A stretch of DNA of 64,000 nt from HyVt-477 sp965224605 (GCA_965224605.1 CBDCZP010000010.1:124001-188000), one strand, 5' to 3'. Positions 28,057 to 37,089 are shown, counted from the stretch's first letter. Numbers and translations: made by a program. Notes: a model not told the origin generated them from the sequence alone.

Positions 28057-28070
28057 GAGAATGAGAATCA
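28057..28070. promoter_or_regulatory. Possible Fur-like half-sites
   Basis: GAGAATGAGAATCA contains two tandem GAGAAT hexamers similar to the GATAAT units of Fur boxes, 71 bases upstream of the membrane-fusion gene start. Weak support; a site search with a Fur matrix would decide. Confidence 0.25.
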
Positions 28071-28093
28071 AATACCAAGACCGCATTCAAAAT

Positions 28094-28121
28094 GATATTT
28101 TATCAAATTGATAAAAATATC
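28094..28121. promoter_or_regulatory. Near-palindromic operator-like sequence
   Basis: GATATTTT-ATCAAATTGATA-AAAATATC is almost perfectly self-complementary over 28 bases. It lies between divergent genes, so it may be an operator for either one. Confidence 0.35.
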
Positions 28122-28231
28122 TAGCTTCACTTTCTAGAGAGTGCATACATTATGTCTCTTATCCAAGTATAAAATAAGGAATTATGTGAAAATAATTCCT
28201 TGATATAGAGTCCAATGGTAGTATTATAAAG

Positions 28232-28247
28232 ATGATCGGACGATCAT
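28232..28247. promoter_or_regulatory. Palindrome ATGATCG-GA-CGATCAT
   Basis: Perfect 7-base arms separated by two bases, about 150 bases before the chosen start of the beta-helix gene. The symmetry suits a dimeric repressor. Role inferred from symmetry and position only. Confidence 0.35.
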
Positions 28248-28393
28248 ATTAAGGAAGCAAGTGTATTAATTTTACCTATTGTGAGCCTTTTTACTCTGCC
28301 TATTTTGCTCTACATATCATTCAAAGCAATATGCTTGGTAGCAAGGTTAAATCAATAATAACGATTACTCGCCACTTCCAAAGAGGCTACGCT

Positions 28394-31300
28394 ATGAGTC
28401 ATACCCAACTCGACCATCATGCACAAGTTCACCAAGCCCATGACAGAAAAGCTTTGCAAGATGCTATTTCTATAGCAAATTCAGGGGATACTATCGTACT
28501 TGAAAAAGAAGGTGACTATGGTGATATCAGTATTGTTAATAAATCCGGTTTGCGGATAACGTCTAAAAGTAAACAGCTATCCATTCAGGCAACACTCCGT
28601 ATTAATGGAACTTCCAGCAACGTTATTATCGAAAACCTGAATATCTGGAATAACAATGACAATAAAAAACAGATAATTCTGGTAGGAAAACAAAGCAAGA
28701 GTGTCATTATTCGTCATTGCATACTGTCTTCATTTCCGGTTTCGATGAATACACTCCTCGATAAATTTGCTGGCGAACCCAAGAATTGGATCAATGGGAT
28801 AAGAGTCTTAAGTGATCAATGTGATATATCCAATAATATTTTGGTTAATGTCAAACTGGGGATTCAAGCTAATGGCCCAGAAACACTTATTCAAAACAAT
28901 GTTATCCAATATTTTTCAGACGATGCTATTCGTGTTCATCAGCATGGTGTGAAAGTAGTTAAGAATCATATTTACGACTCTGTACTTAGCCATCCCGGTG
29001 AAACAAGTCATCATGCTGCGATAAACCTCATTCCACCGGAGAATCGTTTTGATGGGGGAGAACTCAGAAATGTTGATGTGCTTGATAATGTAATACGTAG
29101 TCAAAATCGTAGTACTTTTGTTGCAAAGCACATGCAAGGCGTCTTACATGGCATAACGGGTAGTGATGGTTATTTTGTTAATCTCACCATTAATAATAAC
29201 TCTTTTGTGTTGAATTCTAACCACGGGATTACCCTAAACGGCGTTTATAATTTACAACTGTCTGATAATAAGGTGATTGCCTCACCTTCGCACCACATGT
29301 CAATTCCTGCTATTAAGCTGTACCTGACGCGCATTTCAACCACTAGCCCTAATAGTCAAACATGGTTAGCCTCCAAGCCCTATTCCGTTCACTACGACAA
29401 GAATCAAGCTCCACTGTTTAACATACCTAATGACATTTATGGAGCTGATGATCGTGGTCACAATCATTTTACCAAGTTAACTCATGAGTTAGCGCCGGAT
29501 CCTTATCCAGAAATTAAACGTGGCGCCATTGATCCCGACCCCATTCAGACTGATGCTATATCTGGAAATGATGTCAATATTAGGCTGACTCCACCACCTT
29601 TACCTAGAGCAATATCAGCCGTGACGGAAGTCGATGAGGATGAAGAGAATACAGTCAAGCCCATCGTTACATCACGTCGTTCTGCTCCAACAACAGCCGC
29701 TAGCGTACATCAGGTGGCAAACGCGGTTGAATTAACCCGTGCAATTAGACAAGCGAACCCCGGTGATACTATTTTAATCACCCATTCGGGAAACTATGGC
29801 AATGTTCGTATTACCAATAAAACAAGATTGCGCATCAAATCTTTTAATACTGATATCCCGATTCAGGCAAGCTTTGTTATTGATGGCTCTTCTAATATCA
29901 TCCTGCTTGAGAATATGCAGCTATGGAATAATGATCTCAGCAAGAGGCAGATCATTATTACTGGTAGATCAACCACTAATGTATTAATTCGCAACTGTAT
30001 TATCTCTACTGTGCGTATTAACCGAAACACCATGCGCAGACGTTACTCTGGCAATCCACAACAATGGATCAATGGAATTCGCATGCTGGGTAGCAATGGG
30101 CAAATCATCAGTAATTATATGATGAATTTGAAAATGGCAATCTCGCAAAGCGGACCCAATACGCTCATTCAACATAATCTGATTCAGTTCTATGCTGAAG
30201 ATGCTATCCGTGCCAGCGATCATGGTGTGAAAGTATTACATAACAATATTTATGATTCCGTCGCGGCTCATCCAGGGCAAAGTGCCCATAAAGATGCCAT
30301 TCAACTCATACCACCCAAGGATCGGTATAATGCGGGGAAGTTAGTTAATGTACAGATTGTTGGTAATATCATTCAAAGTTATACCCATCCACCTGCTGTA
30401 CCCCTACATCAGCGTGGCATCGTGCAAGGCATCTTTGGTAGCGATGGTTATTTCATCAACACGCTTATTAGTGGCAATACCGTAATGGTAAATTCTGACC
30501 ATGGCATTACCTTAAACGGCGTCAGAAACCTACACATGATCAATAATAAAATTATCGATATCTCACCTAACAATCAGTTTAATCCTGGCATTAAGTTTTA
30601 TCTAACCCGCATTAGCCAGCATGGACAGCAAAAGTGGTTAGCCAATCGACCTTACTCGTTGCGTATGCAATCTAATCTTGCACCCATACTAAACATCCCT
30701 AATGAAGCCTATAAAGTAAACGATATGGGTGGCAATCAGTATGCGAAGCGTTCTCAAGATTTGGCTAGAGGACATAACCCCATTATTATTCGCGGTGCAA
30801 TGGGATCAACCGAATCCACAATACCTGAGATAATAACTCCTCCACCAATGTCAGGAGGAGGTCATACAAGTTCTGCTGTAAGTGTGTTCTCTGTTACCAA
30901 TACAGAAGAGCTGCAACGAGCCACACGCATCGCAGGCTCTGGGGACACCATCGTATTCAAAAAATCAGGACACTATGGCCTAGTGCGACTTAGCAATAAG
31001 ACAGGTGTAAGAATTCGTGCCGGAAACTCGGATGTTGTCATCAACGCCAACTTCTTAATTGATGGTCATTCCAAGAACATTATTATCGAAAATATCAATG
31101 TCTGGTTTTCTGAACGCAACTGGAAGCCTGTTATTTTAACGGGGCCAGAAACAGCCAATATCACCATTCGTAACTGTTTGATTTCTTCTTACCAAGTCAG
31201 CCGGAATGATGCACGCTCTAAAATGATAGGCACACCTAAGGATTGGGTGACAGGCATCTGGTTACGTGGCCGTGGTAACGAAGTGATGAATAATCATATT

Positions 31301-31984
31301 GTCAATGTGCGAGTAGGTATTGCTATCAATGGCACACATGCGCTAGTGCAAAATAACTTAATCCAGTATTACACCGATACGGGCATTCGAGCCATTAATG
31401 ACAATATCGAGATTGTACATAACAATATTTACGATGCCATTGCCGTCCAGCCCGATAGCAGAAGACTGGCAACAGGCATCCAGCTGATTCCTAAAAGTGA
31501 GCGTTTCAATGGTGGCACTATCAAAAATATTAAAGCTAATAATAATGTCATTCAAGCAAAGAATTCCGGTAGCTCAACTCCTGACAACCGACAAGCAAAG
31601 TTGCAGGGGATTTCTATGCATGATGGTTATATCTCTGGAATGATTATCAATTCAAATACGATTGTCGTCAACACAGAGTACGGTATCACTATAAATGGCG
31701 CATCAGGGCTCTCTCTGAATGGCAATAAAGTTTTCGATTCAAAACCAGCAGATAATTTCATCCCAGGAATTAGACTCTATTACACCCGTACCATTGATAT
31801 TAATGGTAACCGTGAACAAGTCTGGCGTACCGAGCGTAGCTACTCTGTTAGCTATAGTAACAACCTTGCCTCGGTATTTAATGTGCCTGAAATCGGTTAC
31901 GACATTAATGACGGAGGAAACAACCAGTTTAAGACAATTACCCGCAACAAAGGACGTGGCATTAATCCGGTTCTTGCACCCTGA
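28394..31984 (+). CDS. Three-module right-handed beta-helix protein
   Basis: An 1196-residue protein. I prefer ATG 28394 (MSHTQLDHH) because AGAGG lies seven bases upstream; an in-frame ATG at 28331 has no good ribosome site. The protein is one module repeated three times (residues of about 1-385, 430-795 and 840-1196). Each begins with a V.....L..A...A..GDTI motif, followed by parallel beta-helix rungs, an NWINGI/NWVTGI motif, TLIQNN.IQY and HNNIYD segments and an ending N.P...Y.....G.N.F. This resembles pectate-lyase-like or carbohydrate-epimerase folds. No signal peptide, membrane helix or calcium-binding repeat is seen, so localisation is unknown. The modules are linked by Pro/Thr/Ser-rich segments. 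Specific substrate unknown. Confidence 0.8.
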   Translation: MSHTQLDHHAQVHQAHDRKALQDAISIANSGDTIVLEKEGDYGDISIVNKSGLRITSKSKQLSIQATLRINGTSSNVIIENLNIWNNNDNKKQIILVGKQSKSVIIRHCILSSFPVSMNTLLDKFAGEPKNWINGIRVLSDQCDISNNILVNVKLGIQANGPETLIQNNVIQYFSDDAIRVHQHGVKVVKNHIYDSVLSHPGETSHHAAINLIPPENRFDGGELRNVDVLDNVIRSQNRSTFVAKHMQGVLHGITGSDGYFVNLTINNNSFVLNSNHGITLNGVYNLQLSDNKVIASPSHHMSIPAIKLYLTRISTTSPNSQTWLASKPYSVHYDKNQAPLFNIPNDIYGADDRGHNHFTKLTHELAPDPYPEIKRGAIDPDPIQTDAISGNDVNIRLTPPPLPRAISAVTEVDEDEENTVKPIVTSRRSAPTTAASVHQVANAVELTRAIRQANPGDTILITHSGNYGNVRITNKTRLRIKSFNTDIPIQASFVIDGSSNIILLENMQLWNNDLSKRQIIITGRSTTNVLIRNCIISTVRINRNTMRRRYSGNPQQWINGIRMLGSNGQIISNYMMNLKMAISQSGPNTLIQHNLIQFYAEDAIRASDHGVKVLHNNIYDSVAAHPGQSAHKDAIQLIPPKDRYNAGKLVNVQIVGNIIQSYTHPPAVPLHQRGIVQGIFGSDGYFINTLISGNTVMVNSDHGITLNGVRNLHMINNKIIDISPNNQFNPGIKFYLTRISQHGQQKWLANRPYSLRMQSNLAPILNIPNEAYKVNDMGGNQYAKRSQDLARGHNPIIIRGAMGSTESTIPEIITPPPMSGGGHTSSAVSVFSVTNTEELQRATRIAGSGDTIVFKKSGHYGLVRLSNKTGVRIRAGNSDVVINANFLIDGHSKNIIIENINVWFSERNWKPVILTGPETANITIRNCLISSYQVSRNDARSKMIGTPKDWVTGIWLRGRGNEVMNNHIVNVRVGIAINGTHALVQNNLIQYYTDTGIRAINDNIEIVHNNIYDAIAVQPDSRRLATGIQLIPKSERFNGGTIKNIKANNNVIQAKNSGSSTPDNRQAKLQGISMHDGYISGMIINSNTIVVNTEYGITINGASGLSLNGNKVFDSKPADNFIPGIRLYYTRTIDINGNREQVWRTERSYSVSYSNNLASVFNVPEIGYDINDGGNNQFKTITRNKGRGINPVLAP

Positions 31985-32063
31985 TAACCCTTTCTTTTTA
32001 ACTTATTTCTACATCATTTGTTGATTTAATATTGATTAAATAGTTGCCCTGAAATAAAGTAAA

Positions 32064-32822
32064 TCACTCCAGAATCTGTCGTGCGTTTAACTTCTGTACC
32101 GGACGGTTATTAGGATGCCTCAAGGCAGCCTGGAGTTTCTTGATCTGCTCTTCTGATACCGTCATAGGTGTTTGCATGACAACCCAGCGCACACCTTCAG
32201 AACAAGGTGGAGTAGTCAACGAACCATTGAATCTGTAGTAATTAGAGAACTTTGAATCTGTTTCTATAGCCTTCAAAGCTTTTGCAGATAGACGTGTTGA
32301 AGCACCCGCTTGCATAGGCATATTTTCCCACAAGGTATTTAAGGCGGCATCCGCTTTTCCGGGGATAAACATCATCGCTAAAACAGCTAATTCACCCACG
32401 TCGTTTTGATGCACAAAATGCGCTTCAAGCGGAAAATGCTTTCCATTGACGGTATTCTCACTAGGCGTATGAAAATGAAACTGCTTCAATTCAAATTCCA
32501 TGCCATCTAAAGTCATGCTACCACCGCTACGCATATCAACCTGAATACTATGTCCCGTATTCTTGATCTGTTCCGCGACTAACATACTGTAATTAAGTTT
32601 TATAGGTTCTTGTTTAAAATCAAGCGTTGCTTTGCTGTCAATATTAATAGGAGACTGATTCTTGCCCATGCTACAAGCTACATTTGCAGGAGATAACTCG
32701 CCCCAATATTCCGGCCCTGATTTACCTTCATAAGTCCAGGTTGTTGAAGAATTTTCTGCAGAAACAGAAGTGAATGCTAGTAATGCACAAGCACTAACAA
32801 ATGTAGATAATGTTTTTTTCAT
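32064..32822 (-). CDS. Periplasmic alpha-type carbonic anhydrase
   Basis: A 252-residue protein from ATG 32822, preceded by AGGGGA; an upstream frame to 32849 lacks a better ribosome site. The signal peptide is cleaved after SVSA (about residue 22). The mature enzyme starts TWTYEGKSGPEYWGEL and shows KNQSPINI, the zinc-binding histidines in FHFHTPSEN and EAHFVH, and the YRFNGSLTTPPCSEGVRW loop. The family interconverts CO2 and bicarbonate; export places it in the periplasm. It would serve the DAB system further along by setting CO2/bicarbonate balance. Single-gene transcription unit. Confidence 0.95.
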   Translation of the reverse strand: MKKTLSTFVSACALLAFTSVSAENSSTTWTYEGKSGPEYWGELSPANVACSMGKNQSPINIDSKATLDFKQEPIKLNYSMLVAEQIKNTGHSIQVDMRSGGSMTLDGMEFELKQFHFHTPSENTVNGKHFPLEAHFVHQNDVGELAVLAMMFIPGKADAALNTLWENMPMQAGASTRLSAKALKAIETDSKFSNYYRFNGSLTTPPCSEGVRWVVMQTPMTVSEEQIKKLQAALRHPNNRPVQKLNARQILE

Positions 32823-33393
32823 GGTAAATAAATCCCCTAATTGTCGCAAAAGAATACTAAAGAGACTCTGATCGAGTCATGTTTTCGCCGCCGCCCTAAG
32901 GGTGTTGGCTTCAATCACCGTAAGCGGGCTCACTTCCAGAGCAAGCATCGCTTCCAGAGTAACTTAATGATTTGGTATAACAACACTTCAAGAAACCTCT
33001 CACAGCGCCGCCTCTCAAACTTGGACTTAATCAGAAAACCCTAAATTCAGTGTGGATAGTGCATGGTAGTTATGTTTCATCTCTCTGTCCAGACTATTCC
33101 CTTATTCGCCAATCCCCTTCACAAAAGGGGGGAACTAATACAACATTCATACATCTCTTCAAGCTCGCAATACTATTTTACAATCAATACTTTTACAATC
33201 AATACTTTTACAATCAATACTTTTATAATCAATACTTTTATAATCAATACTTTTATAATCAATACTTTTATAATCAATATCTTATATGAAAGTTAAAGGA
33301 TCACTGCCAGAAAGCTTAAACTTTATCAGAGCTTCTTAACTATATTACATCCATTGATGGAACTATAGCTAATGACAAACCCGAACGCTGATA
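32823..33393. other. Intergenic stretch with a 15-bp minisatellite
   Basis: A 571-base gap. It has no convincing gene; the two overlapping frames across 33050-33296 only reflect the 15-base repeat at 33177-33284. The rest shows no supported promoter or RNA. Confidence 0.55.
33177..33284. repeat. 15-bp tandem repeat (AATCAATACTTTTAT, seven copies)
   Basis: The AATC start recurs at 33183, 33198, 33213, 33228, 33243, 33258 and 33273, an exact 15-base period. Early copies have TACAATC and later ones TATAATC, so there are two sub-variants. In one frame it would read as YFYNQ repeats, but there is no gene around it. Confidence 0.9.
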
Positions 33394-35070
33394 TCAACTT
33401 TCAAACTGAATCCCAGCTTTTTCAAGGCCTTCCCCAATTATATTAGATAAAAGTTGGCTACTCAGATAACGTTCAAGCATCTTTTTTCCCTGTTTTTTAA
33501 AATCAGGATATCTGCTAATCAATTCATCGCATTCATTTTTTGCAAGATTCTTTTCGTCCAGTTGTCCATAAGCTGCGGCTCTAGCCAATGGCCCCCAAAA
33601 CACCCCTGGTGAAACAATTTGATGTGCATGCAGCAAGGCGTCTTCATATTCACCCAGACGATAATGATTGAGAAAAGGAAGAGTGTGATACCAGTCTGGC
33701 CAAAAAGCTTTGGCACTCATAACTTCATCAACTAGCGACATGGCATCATCCCACCTTTCTATAAAAAACAGATGGAAGGCATAACCGAATGTGGTCTGTG
33801 GGTTATGGTGACTCAACCTTCTGGATTGCTCAAAGGCAAGCATAGATAGTTTATAATTGCGCAGATGAAACCAAATTTGGCCTAACACATAATGTGCTTC
33901 ATGTGATTCTGGCTTAAGTCGAATGGCTTGTTGTCCACTTTTTAAACCCTTTTCGAGAGGATCGGTGATAACACCACGCCCATATACATACTCTTGGCGA
34001 CAATATTCGCTAAAAATAATGTGAGCGATAACATCTTCTTCGTCTCTTTCTATAGCATCTTGACATGCTTTGACGGCTATTTCGAAACTCTCATTGCTCA
34101 GGTTGGCGGAGTAATAGCGATAAAATGCAAGAACCTTGTATCGATCATCTATAGAATCCCAATCATTTTGTAACAACTTTCTCGCCCAATGTACATGTAT
34201 CACCCCTTGCATCAGATCAACAACCGCTGCTGAGATGTTCTGACAAACTTTTTCTTGTTGTTTCTCGACTTGATCAGTATATAAAGGATAACTATCAGAC
34301 CAGAGAATTTGCTGTGTCTGCGCTTCAATGAGTTGAGACACCAACTGATATTCTCCTTTATCAATGTGGTGAATATAGGCAGTCAGAATATAATCGACTT
34401 CATCGTTATCTCGATAACTTGCTATAACAGAATTAGAACTTTTTTTATCAGCGTGGGGAATCGCTGAAATAAGCCGAATTAACAAAAAACGGCTCAGCAC
34501 ATTGGCTAGATTATCGGTGATATGGTAAAGGAATTTATAGCTTTCTTCGCCTTGTGTTTGATCGGTAAAACAAGAAACCAGTAGACGAGGGCCACAACTT
34601 TGTTTCCACTCATTAGGCATGTCGAGGTCGACATTGGTTGTGCCTGTATCTGTATCCCCATCCGCGCTCTTATCCCCACGGTTTGTCTCAGCAGGTACTT
34701 TCGCCGTTGTGTTTTTTTCAAACTTTGGTACATACCTACCCACAGGAATCGAGATGATACAACGGTCATGCTCGCCTTCCTCTTCATAGTAGTCAGCAAG
34801 TTTTTTTCGCAAGCGTCCTGCTTCAATACGTATCAGTGGGTTAGTTTCAGCATCGAAGTCTTCTGGTTGCCCCAAGGCTTCAACCGCAATTGTATACTGT
34901 TTTAAAAACGCTTCATTACCTGCAAGTTTTTTGCGGACGATATAACCTAAAAAATTTTGCATTTGTAGGGACGACTTGAATCCGGAGCTTTTACTAATCA
35001 AATCCAGTTGGAATTTGATCTGCTCTGGAATAAATCCATTGAACTCATTTTTGTTATCTTCTGCTGTCAT
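33394..35070 (-). CDS. TPR protein with winged-helix-like N-terminus and TolB-like middle domain
   Basis: A 558-residue protein started at ATG 35070; a TTG two codons upstream (35076) is possible. The N-terminal ~110 residues (FLGYIVRKKLAGNE...NPLIRIEAGRLRKKLADYYEEEG...ISIPVGRYVPKF) match the helical domain that opens many proteobacterial adenylate-cyclase-like or regulator proteins. The middle, about 150-290, resembles TolB/FlgO-type domains (LLVSCFTDQTQGEESYKF). From about 330 there are TPR-like repeats (SHEAHYVLGQIWFHLRNYKLSMLAFEQS). It has no cyclase domain, signal peptide or membrane helix. Likely a cytoplasmic regulator or scaffold. Confidence 0.75.
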   Translation of the reverse strand: MTAEDNKNEFNGFIPEQIKFQLDLISKSSGFKSSLQMQNFLGYIVRKKLAGNEAFLKQYTIAVEALGQPEDFDAETNPLIRIEAGRLRKKLADYYEEEGEHDRCIISIPVGRYVPKFEKNTTAKVPAETNRGDKSADGDTDTGTTNVDLDMPNEWKQSCGPRLLVSCFTDQTQGEESYKFLYHITDNLANVLSRFLLIRLISAIPHADKKSSNSVIASYRDNDEVDYILTAYIHHIDKGEYQLVSQLIEAQTQQILWSDSYPLYTDQVEKQQEKVCQNISAAVVDLMQGVIHVHWARKLLQNDWDSIDDRYKVLAFYRYYSANLSNESFEIAVKACQDAIERDEEDVIAHIIFSEYCRQEYVYGRGVITDPLEKGLKSGQQAIRLKPESHEAHYVLGQIWFHLRNYKLSMLAFEQSRRLSHHNPQTTFGYAFHLFFIERWDDAMSLVDEVMSAKAFWPDWYHTLPFLNHYRLGEYEDALLHAHQIVSPGVFWGPLARAAAYGQLDEKNLAKNECDELISRYPDFKKQGKKMLERYLSSQLLSNIIGEGLEKAGIQFES

Positions 35071-35128
35071 AGGCAAGAGTGCTGCTGGGTACTGTGTGAG
35101 GATGTAAAGTATTGTTAATACGGTAAAT

Positions 35129-35153
35129 ACGGTAAATACGCTCTTTACCGTAA
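35129..35153. repeat. Small hairpin and direct repeat, ACGGTAAAT
   Basis: ACGGTAAAT occurs twice in tandem and the second copy pairs with TTTACCGT to form a short stem. It lies between the TPR gene and the orphan terminator, in a possible small RNA. Confidence 0.4.
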
Positions 35154-35218
35154 GGTAAGGATGTCTTACTAATCAAGCTGTCTTCATTCACTTAGTATAG
35201 ATATAAGTTGTATAGCAT

Positions 35219-35258
35219 AAGCACTCTAACGATCCTAACTTGTTGGAGTGCTTTTTTT
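35219..35258 (+). terminator. Orphan intrinsic terminator
   Basis: AAGCACTC pairs with GAGTGCTT (35219-35226 and 35246-35253), the stem extends inward through TAAC/GTTG, and seven T follow on the plus strand. No plus-strand gene precedes it (the upstream gene is on the minus strand), so it may end a small RNA. Confidence 0.75.
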
Positions 35259-35262
35259 CTTA

Positions 35263-35300
35263 TAACACATGAAGCACTGAGAGTTATGCTTCATGTGTTA
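35263..35300. repeat. Perfect 14-bp inverted repeat
   Basis: TAACACATGAAGCA and its exact complement TGCTTCATGTGTTA are separated by 10 bases. There is no T tract in either direction, so it is not a typical terminator. It lies 55 bases upstream of the IS5-like gene and may be an operator. Confidence 0.7.
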
Positions 35301-35355
35301 ACTAACTAAGTACTAACTAGATGTTGAACTTAATACTGTAAAGCTTGAAAAAACT

Positions 35356-35808
35356 ATGCAAAACAATCATTTTTCTGCTGCAAAAAAGACTACGCAAGAA
35401 GCAGAAACGAAAGTTACAACGCGTTTTAGGAAAATCCAAAACACCAATTTTCTCAATAATATGCATACCATTCTACCATGGAAAAATATAGTCTCACTGA
35501 TTGAATTGAAATATATCAATTCAGGTTTATCTCGCTCGCTCATTAAAACTGAATCCATGGTTCGCATCTACTTCATTCAACAATGGTTTAAGCTCTCAGA
35601 CTCGGATATTGAAGAAACCCTCTTTGTCTGCGAAACAGTACGTGAATTTGTACAATTAGAGCGTGGAAAAGACCTAATTCCCGGTAAAACAGAAATCCAT
35701 TCCTTCAGACAGTTTATAGAACTACAAGACCTTGATGAAAAATTCAGTCAAATGATTCTTAAAGGCACACTGGGTCTCATCCATCAAACCAAAAACGAAA
35801 ACCATTAG
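35356..35808 (+). CDS. IS5-family transposase N-terminal domain (DUF772), no catalytic domain
   Basis: A 150-residue protein. Residues about 20-140 align with the N-terminal domain of IS5-type transposases: LPWKNIVSLIE, then ESMVRIYFIQQWFKLSDSDIEETLF, VREFVQLERG and FRQFIELQDLDEKF, with the characteristic order PW...IE...RI...QQW..LSD..IEE.L. A normal IS5 transposase is about 320 residues or more with a DDE catalytic core; here the frame ends cleanly after the DNA-binding part, and the next gene (IhfB-like) starts 49 bases on. No terminal repeats or catalytic remnants are seen. Either a truncated insertion or a domesticated DNA-binding protein; the intact frame leaves both open. Confidence 0.75.
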   Translation: MQNNHFSAAKKTTQEAETKVTTRFRKIQNTNFLNNMHTILPWKNIVSLIELKYINSGLSRSLIKTESMVRIYFIQQWFKLSDSDIEETLFVCETVREFVQLERGKDLIPGKTEIHSFRQFIELQDLDEKFSQMILKGTLGLIHQTKNENH

Positions 35809-35857
35809 CTTGCATCCATTTCATTACCTATTTTGTCAATCAACCACTAACACTATT

Positions 35858-36160
35858 ATGAATAAATCAGAACTTATTAGCCGTCTAACTAGAGAAAACC
35901 GTCATCTTGATTACAAGCGAGTTGAAATATCGGTAAATACACTTTTAGAACATATCTCAGGCTCTCTTGAAAAGGGAGATAGGGTAGAGATCAGAGGGTT
36001 TGGCAGTTACAACCTCAGGGATCGTGCTGCCAGAAATAGCCGTAACCCCAAAACGGGAACGAAGCTGCTTACTACAGAGAAGAGAGTTGCCCTTTTTCGT
36101 CCTGCCAAAAGCTTACGAGAACGCGTCAACCAGAAAAAAGAGCAATATAACATTACATAA
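35858..36160 (+). CDS. IHF/HU-family DNA-bending protein (IhfB-like)
   Basis: A 100-residue protein from ATG 35858 (MNKSELISRL); the longer frame from 35810 lacks similarity in its extra residues. The pattern KSELISRL...LLEHISGSLEKGDRVEIRGFGSYNLRDRAARNSRNPKTG matches IHF beta subunits, including the RNP arm that inserts into the minor groove, and the terminal FRPAKSLRERVN. It probably dimerises and bends DNA. It is not in the rpsA context typical of housekeeping ihfB, so it may be an extra paralogue. It follows the IS5-derived domain within 50 bases, likely one transcript. Confidence 0.88.
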   Translation: MNKSELISRLTRENRHLDYKRVEISVNTLLEHISGSLEKGDRVEIRGFGSYNLRDRAARNSRNPKTGTKLLTTEKRVALFRPAKSLRERVNQKKEQYNIT

Positions 36161-36384
36161 ATAATGACTGATTACTCATGTATCTAAGGCAATTAATAGA
36201 GATGCCCATAAGAATAAGATATTGATTAATGAATGATAGCCAGATAATATTCCTGCAATACATAATATACCTTTAATAACATACAATATTGATCAACCAG
36301 AATGAACTTTCTGTGATTAATTAATTATGAATACTTAATTTATACTATTAAACTTCTTCTGATCTATATTATTAAACTATCATT
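36161..36384. other. AT-rich promoter region of the Phc-like cluster
   Basis: A 224-base AT-rich gap. Near the end, CTATTAAACT and TTATTAAACTAT form an imperfect direct repeat just before ATG 36385. No RNA gene or terminator was recognised. Confidence 0.35.
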
Positions 36385-37089
36385 ATGCAACCTGAGTTAT
36401 CCGCTGCCACTATTCTCTTCGTCGATGATGAGAAGCATGAAACTAAATATTTCAAAAAAGCGCTCTCAAATATATTTAGTATTGAAACAGCCGATAGTGT
36501 CAACAGCGCTATTGAAATATTAAATAGCAAACACTCAGAAATAGCTGTTGTGATAACAGATCAACGCATGCCCAAGCAACTCGGGCTTGAACTTCTTCAA
36601 TATACCCAGACACATTATCCCGATATTGTACGCATGCTAACAACCGCTTTTTGTGATATAGACAGTGCGATTAATGCGATCAATAAAGCTGAAGTATTTC
36701 GCTATATCCCCAAGCCCTGGGGTCTTGACGCCCTTGAAGATGCTTTACACCAAGCGTTAAAGCGCTTTAACGCTTCTCATGCAAACACAGGCAATGCCTT
36801 AAAAGATAGCCTAATTGAAGAACTCAGAGATGATTGTCAACATTGGCTGATGTATGCAATACATGCGTATGGTGATGAACATGTTTATAAAAGTGGCATT
36901 GAAGCTCTAGCGTGCCGCTATAACGTTCGGGTCAATGACCACTTTGAAAACAATCAAGTTGAAGAAATTAGACAACACATTGATAAAATCCTCACCCAAG
37001 AATTTCTCAACGAAGCCATCTTTAAAGATTTACAGGCTCAAGAAAATAAAGGTTTTGGGGCCATCGAATCAGGCTCAAAAAAACATTAG
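36385..37089 (+). CDS. Response regulator receiver protein (PhcQ-like)
   Basis: A 234-residue protein. Residues 1-130 form a receiver domain: ILFVDDEKHE acidic pocket, phosphorylation Asp59 in VITDQRMP, MLTTAF with the conserved Thr and YIPKPWG with Lys. The FRYI.KPW form and the overall pattern are shared with the receiver at 41333. The C-terminal 100 residues have no recognised output domain (no HTH or EAL/GGDEF). In Ralstonia and relatives, PhcQ is such a receiver protein in the 3-hydroxy ester quorum system. It lies upstream of the methyltransferase gene with a 211-base gap, so it may be a separate transcript. Confidence 0.8.
   Translation: MQPELSAATILFVDDEKHETKYFKKALSNIFSIETADSVNSAIEILNSKHSEIAVVITDQRMPKQLGLELLQYTQTHYPDIVRMLTTAFCDIDSAINAINKAEVFRYIPKPWGLDALEDALHQALKRFNASHANTGNALKDSLIEELRDDCQHWLMYAIHAYGDEHVYKSGIEALACRYNVRVNDHFENNQVEEIRQHIDKILTQEFLNEAIFKDLQAQENKGFGAIESGSKKH

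Larger units (their letters stand above)
27987..28393. other. Divergent regulatory region between the RND operon and the beta-helix gene
   Basis: About 400 bases of AT-rich DNA with no supported gene. It carries a Fur-like GAGAATGAGAATCA (28057-28070), a long near-palindrome (28094-28121) and a second palindrome ATGATCG-GA-CGATCAT (28232-28247). Promoters of both divergent units should lie here. Confidence 0.5.

Noticed and set aside
33050..33296. Frames rich in FYNQY repeats
   Set aside because: They are produced by the 15-base minisatellite, which keeps several frames open; no ribosome site or conserved flanks.
35263..35300. Second terminator after the orphan terminator
   Set aside because: The 14-bp stem is perfect but has no T tract in either direction, so I list it only as an inverted repeat.
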